Notes: generated from the sequence alone by a model not told the origin. DNA of 64,000 bases from Ligaoa zhengdingensis (GCF_014384885.1 NZ_JACRST010000014.1:3551-67550), one strand, 5' to 3'; shown: positions 25,191 to 36,355, counted from the first letter of the stretch. Numbers and translations are program-made.

Positions 25191-25786
25191 ATCTTTCAAA
25201 TTGCAAACAGAAACGTTCACCTAAACCGCCCTGGTCAAGCGATTAAATCCAGCGGACAACATACAATATTATACATAATAAAGGGCTTTCCGTCAAGAAA
25301 TTTTTTTGTATCCCTTAGCGAAAAAGGAATTTTACAACGAGTAAAATATTGTTGGATAAAAATGGTGGTTATTCCACGGCTTCAACCGAGTTTTCCACGG
25401 ACCGGTTGGCGATGTGGAGCAGTTTTCGAGGAATAAGGCCATTTTATGTGGAAAATTTGGTTGGAAGTGTTGATTACGGAACGTATAATTGCTATAGATG
25501 TGGAAAAGTATGTGCAAAACTGGAGGACAAAAGACGTTTTTATTCGGCAGAAACGCAGAAAAATCCCTTGTGGAAACGGTGGAGAAGGTGGGGAAAGCGC
25601 AGGATCAAATTTTCTTTACGGAGTATTCCTGTGGAGAATATGGGAAGACTGTTCCACAGATTTGTAGCCGATTATAGCGGAATAAATTCACAAAATAGCA
25701 ATGGCAATGATAACGGGTTTGTAGTATAATAAAAACTCAGTTACAGCTTTTCCGGCGAAGCCGGTGAAGGGCAAAGGGGAACAGGC
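25191..25786. other. 596-base gene-poor region with a cluster of DnaA-box-like sites
   Basis: Sites close to TTATCCACA occur at 25391-25399 (TTTTCCACG), 25413-25421, 25447-25455, 25499-25507, 25569-25577 and 25630-25638 (all on the minus strand as xxxTCCACA), and 25650-25658. Those at 25447, 25499 and 25630 differ from consensus at one base. The left part is AT-rich. TATAAT at 25725-25730 may be the -10 box of the SGNH gene. An open frame across the sites (25349-25729) has no ribosome site and looks non-coding. Confidence 0.45.
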
Positions 25787-26692
25787 ATGGCAAGAAATCG
25801 GGAAGTGTTTACCAGTCACAATAGAAAAAAGCCTTCGGCGGCCGGGGGGGCGTTGGTGATCCTGCTGCTGTCCGCAATGGTGGCGTTTGTGGGCGCGTAT
25901 GCGTGGCAGAGCTTCAGCGGGGATCAGGAGAAGCTGGAAGCCAAGCAGTCGATGCAATCGATGCTTGAGGCTGGGATCGGCGCAAGCTCCTCCTCGATAT
26001 CGGAGCCGGCGCCGTCTGAGCCCGCCAGCAGCACTGAGCCTGAGCCGGAAAGCTCGTCTGAGCCGCCCGAGATGACCTCGGTGGTGGTGCCCAAGGGGGA
26101 GCGAGTGAGCAGCTCGTACTTTGACGACGCGCTGTTTGTCGGCGATTCGATCACCAGCGGCATCCTCTCGTATGAGATCATGAAGAATACCACGGTCATC
26201 GCGCACACCGGCATCAATCCGGACACCATCCGCACCAAGAAGGTCTACCGCAACTCCCAGGGGGAGCTGGTGACCATACTCGACGGGATGAAGGAGTATC
26301 CGGACGCGAAGAAGATCTACATCATGCTGGGGGCGAACGGGCTGGCCTGGATTGAGCAGGACCTCTTTATTGAATACTACGAGGAATTTCTGCGCGATGT
26401 GATGGACGCGTTCCCGGATGCGACCATCTATGTGCAGTCGATTCTGCCGGTCACCAAGGCCAAGTCGGACGGGGATGAGCGGTATGCAAACAGCAAGATC
26501 GACGCGTACAACGCGGATATCCTGGCGCTGACCGAAAAATTGGGGCTCTATTATGTCAACGTGGCGGAGGCGTTCAAGGACGAAAGTGGCGCGCTGCCGG
26601 ACGACGCGAGCCCCAGCGATGGGATGCACTTCACCTCAAAGTATTATCAGAAGTGGTTTGACTATTTAAAGACCCATACAGTACAAAAATAA
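25787..26692 (+). CDS. Membrane-anchored SGNH/GDSL-type hydrolase
   Basis: A 301-residue protein starting after AAAGGGGAACAGGC. A basic N terminus and one membrane helix (about 20-40) are followed by a Ser/Pro/Glu-rich linker (about 65-100). The SGNH hydrolase domain shows ALFVGDSITSGI (nucleophile Ser in block I), IMLGANGLAW (Gly and Asn blocks) and SDGMHFTSKYY (Asp-x-x-His block). Such extracellular esterases often remove acetyl groups from cell-wall or surface polymers; the substrate here is unknown. Two envelope-type genes follow on the same strand. Confidence 0.87.
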   Translation: MARNREVFTSHNRKKPSAAGGALVILLLSAMVAFVGAYAWQSFSGDQEKLEAKQSMQSMLEAGIGASSSSISEPAPSEPASSTEPEPESSSEPPEMTSVVVPKGERVSSSYFDDALFVGDSITSGILSYEIMKNTTVIAHTGINPDTIRTKKVYRNSQGELVTILDGMKEYPDAKKIYIMLGANGLAWIEQDLFIEYYEEFLRDVMDAFPDATIYVQSILPVTKAKSDGDERYANSKIDAYNADILALTEKLGLYYVNVAEAFKDESGALPDDASPSDGMHFTSKYYQKWFDYLKTHTVQK

Positions 26693-26737
26693 GGAAGCAA
26701 GAGGGCGGTCCTCCGCCCGACATCGAAAGGAAGTTGA

Positions 26738-27226
26738 ATGACAATGGCGATGAAAAAAACTGCGGTGACGGTATTGACGATTCTCCTTGCGCTGAGTGCG
26801 ATTTTGAGCGGCTGCGGCAAGCAGGCGGCTGCGGATGTCAATGCGGCGTCGATTGCACAGGCGCTGATGGACGGGCTGACCTTCCAGGATGAAATGAAGG
26901 AGAACGATATCTCCATCGTAAACAATTTTTATCCGACAGTCGATGCGAGCACGTTGGCCGGCTTCAAGATGTACAAAGGCGCTTCGGGCGGCACGGCAGA
27001 GGAGATCGCGGTGTTTGAGGCGAAGGATGCCGAAGGGGTCGCAGCGATCGAAGAAGCGGTGCAGATGCGGCTGGAGGATCTGATGTTCCAGTTCGAGGAC
27101 TATGTGCCGGAGGAGGTCAAAAAGATAAACGACGCCGTGACCGAGACCAAGGGCAAGATCGTGGTGCTGGTGGTGGCTGACGATGCGGACGCGGCGCAGA
27201 AGATTGTGGACGAACAACTGGGATAA
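26738..27226 (+). CDS. DUF4358 lipoprotein
   Basis: A 162-residue protein. The signal peptide ends in the lipobox LSGC (Cys about residue 27), so the mature protein is lipid-anchored outside the membrane. The rest matches the small DUF4358 fold: IAQALMDGLTFQDEM, a central TVDASTLAGFKMYKG, and a late strand KIVVLVVADDADAAQKIVD. The ribosome site is GAAAGGAAG. It follows the SGNH hydrolase gene by 45 bases; the pairing of DUF4358 lipoproteins with SGNH hydrolases suggests a joint envelope function that is not yet defined. Confidence 0.8.
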   Translation: MTMAMKKTAVTVLTILLALSAILSGCGKQAAADVNAASIAQALMDGLTFQDEMKENDISIVNNFYPTVDASTLAGFKMYKGASGGTAEEIAVFEAKDAEGVAAIEEAVQMRLEDLMFQFEDYVPEEVKKINDAVTETKGKIVVLVVADDADAAQKIVDEQLG

Positions 27227-27282
27227 TGATATAATAAAAGAGGAATTCTAACAACAAGATTCAGGAAGGGGAGGGAACTGCC

Positions 27283-27636
27283 TTGTTGGTGGAAAGCTGG
27301 GTCATCATTGTCCTGATCCTGCTGATGGCGGCGATCATCTTTCGCACGGGCCGTGCAGGTCAGGCAGTTGCGGTGCTGCCGCTGGCCACAGTGCCGCTCT
27401 TTCATCTGCTCGGGATACCGCTGTCGCACCTGCTGGACGGTTGGTTTTCCGGGATGTCATCCGATCTGTTTCAGGTTTCATTTCAGGTGGTGGGTTTGGT
27501 GATCGCCTGTGTGCTGTACGGCCTGCTGGCCGGTAACATGGGTTCACGCAAGGGACGGCGGGTCTATATGATCCTGTGCGGCATCTTCAGCGCGCTGCTG
27601 ACGATCGTTCTGGTCAACAGCACCCTTCAACTGTAA
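27283..27636 (+). CDS. Small membrane protein of unknown function
   Basis: A 117-residue protein with three or four membrane helices, read from TTG 27283 (a second TTG follows at once) after GGGGAGGG. The helices are about residues 4-22, 26-48, 62-84 and 93-113, with a short basic loop (MGSRKGRRVYM) before the last. I recognise no family motif. TATAAT at 27230-27235 may give it its own promoter as well as read-through from the lipoprotein gene. Confidence 0.65.
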   Translation: MLVESWVIIVLILLMAAIIFRTGRAGQAVAVLPLATVPLFHLLGIPLSHLLDGWFSGMSSDLFQVSFQVVGLVIACVLYGLLAGNMGSRKGRRVYMILCGIFSALLTIVLVNSTLQL

Positions 27637-27648
27637 CCGTTTTTTGCC

Positions 27649-27684
27649 GGGCGGCGATGGATTATTCCTCACCGCCCATTTTTT
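27649..27684 (+). terminator. Terminator after the small membrane-protein gene
   Basis: GGGCGG (27649-27654) pairs with CCGCCC (27672-27677) and TTTTTT follows after one A. Confidence 0.78.
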
Positions 27685-27713
27685 CTGCCTTTTGGCGCGT
27701 TTTGACGGCCAAA

Positions 27714-27765
27714 CAACCGACGGTTGGGCCAAAATCAACCGGCAGTAGGGGGAATTCAACGGTTG
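27714..27765. promoter_or_regulatory. Repeated CAACCG/CGGTTG sites upstream of the XRE regulator
   Basis: CAACCG-A-CGGTTG (27714-27726) is a perfect palindrome. A half-site CAACCG lies at 27736-27741 and a compressed palindrome CAACGGTTG at 27757-27765. They lie 100-160 bases before the regulator gene and could be its operator (inference). Confidence 0.45.
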
Positions 27766-27870
27766 TGCGCTTCCATTTCGGCCCGTTTTACAGAATAATG
27801 GGGAGCAGAATCCAATGGAGATGTTGCGATTCAAAGAAACAGCCGGAACCGGCGGACAGGAGGATTCAAA

Positions 27871-28365
27871 ATGGAAAGCAGTATGGGAAAAAGAATTGCG
27901 GATTTGAGAAAAAAGAAGGGGCTCACCCAGGACCAGCTCGCGGAGCAGTTTTCGGTGTCCGCGCAGGCGGTGTCCAAATGGGAGAACGATATCTCCTGCC
28001 CGGACATCATGATGTTGCCGCAGTTGGCGGATTTCTTTCATATTTCGGTCGATGAGCTGCTGCGCGGCAGGCAGGAGGAATCGGTGCGGATGGTGCCGAA
28101 GGGGGAGCGCAAGGAACTCGACGATATGATGCTCAAGGTGATTGTGGACAGCCCAAAGGGGGATCGCGTGCGCATCAACCTGCCGATATTGCTCGTCAAG
28201 GTTGGGGTGGAGATCGGGATGCAGATTCCGGAGGTGGCGAACAATACGGCGTTGCAGCAGGTGGATTTCGCTAAAATTTTTGAGTTGGTGGAGCAGGGTG
28301 TGATCGGAAAGCTGGTCGAGGTCGATTCAGCGGAAGGCGAACATGTGGAAGTTGTGGTGGAATGA
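27871..28365 (+). CDS. XRE-family helix-turn-helix regulator with C-terminal extension
   Basis: A 164-residue protein starting at ATG 27871 after ACAGGAGG. Residues 5-60 are a Cro/C1-type helix-turn-helix (RIADLRKKKGLTQDQLAEQF, AVSKWENDISCPDI). The C-terminal half (about 75-164) has alternating hydrophobic strands: KVIVDSPKGDRVRINLPILL, IPEVANN and LVEVDSAEGEHVEVVVE. It resembles the C-terminal region found in small adhesin- or SHOCT-linked proteins of Firmicutes. It may sense a membrane or protein partner. Its stop overlaps the next start as ATGA. Confidence 0.8.
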   Translation: MESSMGKRIADLRKKKGLTQDQLAEQFSVSAQAVSKWENDISCPDIMMLPQLADFFHISVDELLRGRQEESVRMVPKGERKELDDMMLKVIVDSPKGDRVRINLPILLVKVGVEIGMQIPEVANNTALQQVDFAKIFELVEQGVIGKLVEVDSAEGEHVEVVVE

Positions 28366-28604
28366 GGATTTTTGTCAAAGATAAGCGCCATTTTCTGTGG
28401 CTGCCCATCCCAACAGCGCTGCTCTACAGCGGGCTGGCCGAGCGCATCCTGTTATCCGAGGCAAAGCGGCGAGGCGCCACGCTGGAAATAGAACAGGCGC
28501 GCCGCATTCTGGAGGAGCTCCGCCGCATTGTGCGGCGTCACCCCAAATTGATGCTGGTGGATATCAAAGACCGGCACGGGGCGCGGGTACAGATTCGATT
28601 ATAA
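28362..28604 (+). CDS. 80-residue protein of unknown function, coupled to the XRE regulator
   Basis: ATG 28362 overlaps the regulator's stop (ATGA), indicating translational coupling. The protein is strongly basic. It has FLWLPIPTALLYSGLAERIL (possibly one amphipathic or weak membrane helix), then an Arg/Glu-rich helix RRILEELRRIVRRHPKL and a closing strand VDIKDRHGARVQIRL. No known family is recognised. It may bind the regulator's C-terminal half, or RNA or DNA. Confidence 0.7.
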   Translation: MRIFVKDKRHFLWLPIPTALLYSGLAERILLSEAKRRGATLEIEQARRILEELRRIVRRHPKLMLVDIKDRHGARVQIRL

Positions 28605-28610
28605 CGGAAA

Positions 28611-28656
28611 AAAAGCGGGCGACCGGGGAACAATACCCTTGGCCGCCCGCTTTTTC
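28611..28656 (+). terminator. Terminator of the XRE pair
   Basis: AAAGCGGGCG (28612-28621) pairs with CGCCCGCTTT (28644-28653), then further T. Confidence 0.88.
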
Positions 28657-28711
28657 TTAAATTGTTTACAAATTAGACTTGTTTTTTTTGGCAATATGTA
28701 TTATTATAATT

Positions 28712-28738
28712 TTAGCACTCAAATGTAATGAGTGCTAA
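28712..28738 (+). promoter_or_regulatory. CIRCE operator (HrcA site) of clpB with -10 box
   Basis: A perfect TTAGCACTC-N9-GAGTGCTAA. TATAAT lies just upstream at 28705-28710, so the operator covers the transcription start. HrcA represses through this site and releases on heat or protein-folding stress. No CtsR heptad repeat was seen. Confidence 0.97.
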
Positions 28739-28778
28739 AACAAATGCAAAGCTATTTCACGATAGAGGAGTGAACGCA

Positions 28779-31382
<2,604 letters not shown>

Positions 31383-31396
31383 ATTCCCGCTGTTGG

Positions 31397-31430
31397 GCGG
31401 GCCCGTAAGTTTCCGGGCCCGCCTTTTCCA
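31397..31430 (+). terminator. Terminator of clpB
   Basis: GGCGGGCCCG (31397-31406) pairs perfectly with CGGGCCCGCC (31415-31424), then TTTT. Confidence 0.9.
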
Positions 31431-31567
31431 TGCGCAAACAGGCTGAAAAATTCCATAGGCATGATACAATCTTCGCTTGCGTCCCCCGCAAGGAACCGAT
31501 ATAATGGAACGTGGAAAGCTATTTCTTATTTTAAATTTCTCCGCGCAAGCGGCTCAGGAGGTATATG

Positions 31568-33280
31568 ATGGACGAAAAAGCATTGTATCAAAGATGGCTC
31601 GAGCTGGCGGTGGACGACCCCGACCTGCACCGGGAGCTCAGCGAGATCGCGGGCAGGGAGGAGGAAATCTTTGACCGCTTCTACCGGGAATTGGAGTTCG
31701 GCACCGCCGGACTGCGCGGCGTGATCGGCGCGGGAACCAACCGCATGAACATCTACACCGTGCGCAAGGCCACCCAGGGCCTGGCCATGATGCTCAAGGA
31801 GCGCTCGGACGCCCCCATGGTCGCGATTTCCTACGATTCGCGCATCAAGTCCGACCTGTTTGCCAGGGAAGCTGCGCGCGTGCTGGCGGGCAACGGCGTT
31901 AAGGCGTGGCTCTATCCCGAGCTGATGCCCACCCCGGCGCTCTCCTTCGCGGTGCGCGAGCTGCGCTGCCAGGCGGGTATCATGGTGACCGCCAGCCACA
32001 ACCCTGCCAAATATAACGGCTACAAGGCCTACGGCGCGGACGGCTGCCAGCTCGGCACCGAGGAATCCGCCCGTGTGCTGGAGCACGCAAACAGCGTGGA
32101 CTTGTTCACCGGCGTCAAGCTGGCCGATTACGACGAGGCGCTGCGCACCGGCATGATCGAATTGATCGGCGAAGAGGTGGTGCAGAGCTTTCTCGACCAC
32201 GTGCAGGCCCAGGCAATCCGCAAGGGCATCTGCGAGCGCGCCGGCCTCAAGGTGGTTTACACTCCCCTCAACGGCGCGGGCAACCGCTGCGTGCGCTCTA
32301 TCCTCGACCGCATCGGTGTGAAGGACGTGGTGACAGTGCCCGAGCAGGAGAAGCCGGATGGCAACTTCACCACCTGCCCGTTCCCCAACCCCGAGATCCG
32401 CGAGGCGTTGCAGAAGGGGCTCGACCTGTGCGAAAAGGAGAATCCCTCCATCCTGCTGGCCACCGACCCCGACTGCGACCGCGTGGGCATTGCGGTGAAC
32501 CATCACGGCGAATACATTCTGCTCACCGGCAACGAGGTGGGCGTGCTGCTCACCCACTATATCGCCACCAGCCGCACCGAGCTGGGCACCATGCCCAAGG
32601 ATCCGATCGTGGTCAAGACGATCGTCACCACATCGATGGTCAATAATATGGGCGAGGACCTCGACATTCAGGTGATCGACATCCTCACCGGCTTCAAATA
32701 CATCGGCGAGCAGATCGCGCTGCTCGAGGCCAAAGGCGAAGAGAACCGCTTCCTGCTCGGTTTTGAGGAGAGCTACGGCTATCTGTCGGGCACCTATGTG
32801 CGAGACAAGGACGCGGTGGTCGCCTCCATGCTGATCTGCGAGATGACCGCCTACTACAAGGAGCAGGGCATGACCCTGGTGGACGCGCTGCAAAAGCTGT
32901 ATGAGAAATACGGCGTACATAAGAATGTGCAGTCCAACTTCTACTGCGAGGGCGCCAGCGGGATGCAGCGGATGGCTGAGCTGATGAACTCGCTGCGTAC
33001 CGATCCGCCCAAGGCGCTGGCCGGCCTCAAGGTGGTTGCGGTGGCGGACTACGAAACCTCGGTGAAAAAGCGTGTGGACGGCGGCGAGACGCCGATCACC
33101 CTGCCCAAGTCGAACGTGCTTTCGTACGACCTCGAGGGGGATTGCCAGGTGGTGATCCGTCCCTCCGGCACCGAGCCCAAGATCAAAGCTTATTATATGG
33201 TGAAAGCGGACACCCAGCAGCGCGCGGATGAGATTGCGCAGAAGCTGGTGGCGGATGTCACCAGCTTGCTGGGTTTCTAA
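31568..33280 (+). CDS. Phosphohexomutase (phosphoglucomutase/phosphomannomutase family)
   Basis: A 570-residue protein starting at the second of two adjacent ATGs (31568), six bases after CAGGAGG. Motifs run in family order: FGTAGLRG (phosphate loop region near residue 45), TASHNPAKYNGYK (the catalytic phosphoserine loop), a metal-binding DPDCDR, GFEESYG (sugar-specificity loop) and RPSGTEPKIK (phosphate binding). It interconverts hexose 1- and 6-phosphates, feeding cell-wall and polysaccharide precursors. The length matches the PgcA-type long form of Firmicutes rather than GlmM (about 450). It appears to be a single-gene unit. Confidence 0.93.
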   Translation: MDEKALYQRWLELAVDDPDLHRELSEIAGREEEIFDRFYRELEFGTAGLRGVIGAGTNRMNIYTVRKATQGLAMMLKERSDAPMVAISYDSRIKSDLFAREAARVLAGNGVKAWLYPELMPTPALSFAVRELRCQAGIMVTASHNPAKYNGYKAYGADGCQLGTEESARVLEHANSVDLFTGVKLADYDEALRTGMIELIGEEVVQSFLDHVQAQAIRKGICERAGLKVVYTPLNGAGNRCVRSILDRIGVKDVVTVPEQEKPDGNFTTCPFPNPEIREALQKGLDLCEKENPSILLATDPDCDRVGIAVNHHGEYILLTGNEVGVLLTHYIATSRTELGTMPKDPIVVKTIVTTSMVNNMGEDLDIQVIDILTGFKYIGEQIALLEAKGEENRFLLGFEESYGYLSGTYVRDKDAVVASMLICEMTAYYKEQGMTLVDALQKLYEKYGVHKNVQSNFYCEGASGMQRMAELMNSLRTDPPKALAGLKVVAVADYETSVKKRVDGGETPITLPKSNVLSYDLEGDCQVVIRPSGTEPKIKAYYMVKADTQQRADEIAQKLVADVTSLLGF

Positions 33281-33344
33281 GCGAAAAGAAGCTCTGCCAA
33301 TCCCGGTGGCACAGCGCTGGCTGCGCTCCGCAGAAGAAAGACAG

Positions 33345-33390
33345 AAAAACAGCCCCCGTATCTAATTTCGATGCAGGGGCTGTTTTTTTA
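33345..33390. terminator. Bidirectional terminator between convergent genes
   Basis: AAACAGCCCC (33347-33356) pairs with GGGGCTGTTT (33376-33385), with T-runs on both strands. Confidence 0.85.
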
Positions 33391-33398
33391 TGTTGTCC

Positions 33399-34325
33399 TT
33401 ATCCATGAATACTGTCGATCTCCCGCCGGATGCGATCGATCAGCGCGCGGCCGTGTTCGCCGATCGGCCGCTTGCGCGGATAAGCGATCACATCTTTATT
33501 CGAGAGGTCGGCCAACGCGCAGTGGCGCAGCACCAGGCCGTTGCGCTGAACCACCTCGTCGGGCATGGGGGAGACCCAGAGGTAGCTGCCCCGCACCTGG
33601 CGGAGCAGCTCAAACTGGCTGCCGCGATCGTAGATATATAGCCGTTTGGAGGGGCTGCTGAAGCTGGCGTCCTTGTTGATTTGAGAGAAGGAGAGGGAGG
33701 GCACCTGGAAATCGCCGTGCACAATCTCGGTGAATCCGCTGAGCATGTGGTAGGGCACATCGTCGTAGTGGGCCAGCGGATGCGTTTCGGACATCAGCAG
33801 CATCATTTTAAATTCCCATAGGGGCTCGTAGTCCAGCTCTTGTTCCCGCAGCAGATGGACAAAGTACCGCTCGTAGATGGTCTGGAACCGGACGATTGCA
33901 AAATCCGATTCCCCGCTCGCCACATCGTTTACCGCTCCCATCGAGCTCGTCTCTTTGTAGCGCAAATCGACATGAGGCTCGTTTACGAACCGGCCGGCAA
34001 AGGCCGCGAAGGCGGTGGATACATACGAGGCGCGCGGCACTGAGACACATAGTTCCACGGCGTTGTCGGGGCGCGGTTTGTAAAGGCTCTCCAACTCATC
34101 CACCTGGGAGATGATCGTATGTGCGTAGGAGAGGAATTCGGCGCCTTTGCGGGTCGGCTCCACCCCGCGTGAGGTGCGCTTGAACACCGTGATGCCGATT
34201 TCACTCTCCAGTTCCTTGATGGCTTTGCTCAGGTTGGGCTGCCCCATATAGAGGTTTTGCGCGGCTTTGGTGATCGAACCGGTGCGTTCGACCTCAAGGA
34301 GATATCTGAGGTGGGTCAAATTCAT
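33399..34325 (-). CDS. LysR-family regulator divergent from the alcohol dehydrogenase
   Basis: A 308-residue protein starting at ATG 34325, nine bases after AGGAGG; 72 codons of open frame upstream have no site. The N-terminal helix-turn-helix reads NLTHLRYLLEVERTGSITKA, NLYMGQPNLSKAIKELE and VFKRTSRGVEPTRKG. The effector domain follows, with its two lobes at about 95-165 and 165-265. It is divergent to the iron-type alcohol dehydrogenase across 245 bp, so that gene and its own are the probable targets. The inducer is not evident. Confidence 0.88.
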   Translation of the reverse strand: MNLTHLRYLLEVERTGSITKAAQNLYMGQPNLSKAIKELESEIGITVFKRTSRGVEPTRKGAEFLSYAHTIISQVDELESLYKPRPDNAVELCVSVPRASYVSTAFAAFAGRFVNEPHVDLRYKETSSMGAVNDVASGESDFAIVRFQTIYERYFVHLLREQELDYEPLWEFKMMLLMSETHPLAHYDDVPYHMLSGFTEIVHGDFQVPSLSFSQINKDASFSSPSKRLYIYDRGSQFELLRQVRGSYLWVSPMPDEVVQRNGLVLRHCALADLSNKDVIAYPRKRPIGEHGRALIDRIRREIDSIHG

Positions 34326-34570
34326 TGGCAGGTTCCTCCTATGCAGATTCCGATATACCCGATATTGATATTTTACATTACCCGTGCGATAAAAACAATG
34401 ATAAAATATTAACAAAGAGGGCGAAATCCCCTCTTTTCCGGCGGAAAGCGACAAAATATCCATCGCTGTGACGCCCCTGCGCACCCCGTCGGGGGTTACG
34501 GCGTTCGGGTATTGCTGGCCGGCGGTATTCGAAGGTTCCATCTGACGATTATATATGGGAGGAATTGTTT

Positions 34571-35761
34571 ATGGCACGGTTTACATTACCGAGAGATCTG
34601 TATCATGGTTCCGGTTCTCTGGCGGAACTCAAAAACCTGAAGGGCAAGCGGGCTATCGTTGTTGTGGGCGGCGGTTCAATGAAGCGCTTCGGCTTTTTGG
34701 ACAAATCGGTCGATTACCTGAAAGAGGCCGGCATGGAGGTGCGCCTGTTTGAGAATGTCGAGCCCGACCCGTCGGTGGAGACGGTGATGAAGGGCGCGGC
34801 TGCCATGCGCGAGTTCCAGCCCGACTGGATCGTCGCAATGGGCGGCGGTTCCCCCATCGATGCGGCCAAGGCGATGTGGGTGTTTTACGAGTACCCCGAC
34901 ACCACCTTTGAGGAGATCATCCAGCCGTTTTCCTTCCCGACGCTGCGCCAGAAGGCGAAGTTTGTCGCCATTCCCTCCACCTCCGGCACTGCGACTGAGG
35001 TGACCGCGTTCTCGGTCATCACCGATTATGCGAAGGGCATCAAATATCCGCTGGCCGATTTCAACATCACCCCGGATGTGGCGATCGTCGATTCCGACCT
35101 GGCTCAGACCATGCCTGCAAAGCTGACTGCGCACACCGGCATGGACGCCCTGACCCATGCGATCGAGGCGTATGTTTCCACCCTGCACTGCGACTACACC
35201 GATCCTTTGGCGCTCAAGGCCATCGATATGGTGTTCCGTTATCTGAAAGCGTCCTATGACGGCGATAAGAAGGCGCGCGAGAGCATGCACAACGCGCAGT
35301 GCCTGGCCGGCATGGCCTTCTCCAATGCTCTGCTGGGCATCGTGCACTCGATGGCGCACAAAACCGGTGCGGCCTACAAAAACGGCCACATTGTACACGG
35401 TTGTGCCAACGCCATGTATCTGACTAAGGTGATCAAATTCAACGCGAAAAATCCCGAGGCAGCCGAGCGCTATGCCGAAATCGCCAAGTTTGTCGGCTTG
35501 ACCGGCGGCACCACCGCTGAGTTGGTGGACGCCCTGTGCAAAAAGATCGACGACTACAATGTGCAGCTCAACATCCCGAAGTGCATCAAGGACTATGAAA
35601 ACGGCATGGTGCCGGAGGATGAGTTCCTGGAGAAGCTGCCGAAGGTGGCCGAGCTCGCCATTGGCGATGCCTGCACCGGTTCCAACCCGAGAATCCCCAC
35701 CCAGGAGGAAATGGAGAAGCTGCTGAAGTGCTGCTATTACGGCACTGAAGTGGATTTCTGA
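34571..35761 (+). CDS. Iron-containing (group III) alcohol dehydrogenase
   Basis: A 396-residue protein starting at ATG 34571 after GGGAGGAA; the frame extends six bases upstream to a TTG. The NAD(P)-binding half includes IVAMGGGSPIDAAKAM and IPSTSGTATEVTAF. The metal-binding half has an Asp in VDSDLAQTMP, then His residues in MDALTHAIEAY, GIVHSMAHKTGA and HIVHGCANAMY, the usual four ligands. It reduces aldehydes or ketones to alcohols (or the reverse) in fermentation; close relatives act on butyraldehyde and similar short-chain substrates. A strong terminator follows. Confidence 0.92.
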   Translation: MARFTLPRDLYHGSGSLAELKNLKGKRAIVVVGGGSMKRFGFLDKSVDYLKEAGMEVRLFENVEPDPSVETVMKGAAAMREFQPDWIVAMGGGSPIDAAKAMWVFYEYPDTTFEEIIQPFSFPTLRQKAKFVAIPSTSGTATEVTAFSVITDYAKGIKYPLADFNITPDVAIVDSDLAQTMPAKLTAHTGMDALTHAIEAYVSTLHCDYTDPLALKAIDMVFRYLKASYDGDKKARESMHNAQCLAGMAFSNALLGIVHSMAHKTGAAYKNGHIVHGCANAMYLTKVIKFNAKNPEAAERYAEIAKFVGLTGGTTAELVDALCKKIDDYNVQLNIPKCIKDYENGMVPEDEFLEKLPKVAELAIGDACTGSNPRIPTQEEMEKLLKCCYYGTEVDF

Positions 35762-35789
35762 TCCTGTTTCTCAATCTATTTTTGTACGG

Positions 35790-35832
35790 GCTCCCCGTTT
35801 TCCCCTATTGGTGGAAAGCGGGGAGCTTTTTA
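35790..35832 (+). terminator. Terminator of the alcohol dehydrogenase gene
   Basis: GCTCCCCG (35790-35797) pairs with CGGGGAGC (35819-35826), then TTTTT. Confidence 0.88.
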
Positions 35833-35835
35833 GAT

Positions 35836-35873
35836 AAAAAGCGGCCGGCGCCCCCCAAGAGCACCGGCCGCTT
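35836..35873 (-). terminator. Terminator of the following minus-strand gene
   Basis: On the minus strand AAGCGGCCGG pairs with CCGGCCGCTT around a loop of about 15 bases and runs into T5. Confidence 0.83.
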
Positions 35874-35878
35874 AACGG

Positions 35879-36355
35879 TTAGGCTTTCTTTTTCTTTGTT
35901 CCCTTGCGCTGCCATGCCCCGACAAACAGGTAGCAGAGGATGGCGAACACCACGCTGAACAGGCAGACCACAAAGGATGTGTAGTTGAAAATCTGTCCGA
36001 TGAACACCAGGGCAACCACCATGACGCCCAGATAGACCTGAAACGCGGTGGCCATAGCCCGTTGGCTGCGCCTCGCTGCATCCTCGTCCGGGATTTCTGC
36101 GGCCGCCGCCGCGAGCTTTTCCCGGTTGGACATCATCAGCAGCGCTTTGACAGCGGAGCCGATACCAAAGACCAACAGGGCGATGCCCATGCCGATCACG
36201 TAGGCCTTATAAAAATCGAATAGCCCGCTGTGTGGGGAGGAAAACCACCATGCCAACACGGCCGCACCGAACAGCGCGACGACCAGGTAGGCGGCTAGCT
36301 TTATCAGCAGCTTCTTTCTATATTGTACCACGCGTGAATCCTGTGAATCTCCCAT
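35879..36355 (-). CDS. Four-helix membrane protein of unknown function
   Basis: A 158-residue protein starting at ATG 36355, ten bases after GGAGGAG. It has a hydrophilic N terminus, helices at about 17-38 and 47-72, a charged cytoplasmic loop (NREKLAAAAAEIPDEDAARR), two further helices at about 100-120 and 122-146, and a GTKKKKA tail. No catalytic motif or named family is recognised. It stands alone between two opposing terminator and promoter regions. Confidence 0.7.
   Translation of the reverse strand: MGDSQDSRVVQYRKKLLIKLAAYLVVALFGAAVLAWWFSSPHSGLFDFYKAYVIGMGIALLVFGIGSAVKALLMMSNREKLAAAAAEIPDEDAARRSQRAMATAFQVYLGVMVVALVFIGQIFNYTSFVVCLFSVVFAILCYLFVGAWQRKGTKKKKA

Noticed and set aside
25349..25729. 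A 126-codon frame upstream of the SGNH hydrolase gene
   Set aside because: No ribosome site, odd composition, and it overlaps the cluster of DnaA-box-like sites; treated as non-coding.
31526..32920. A 464-codon frame antisense to the phosphohexomutase gene
   Set aside because: Same codon-bias shadow; no start site and no recognisable domain.
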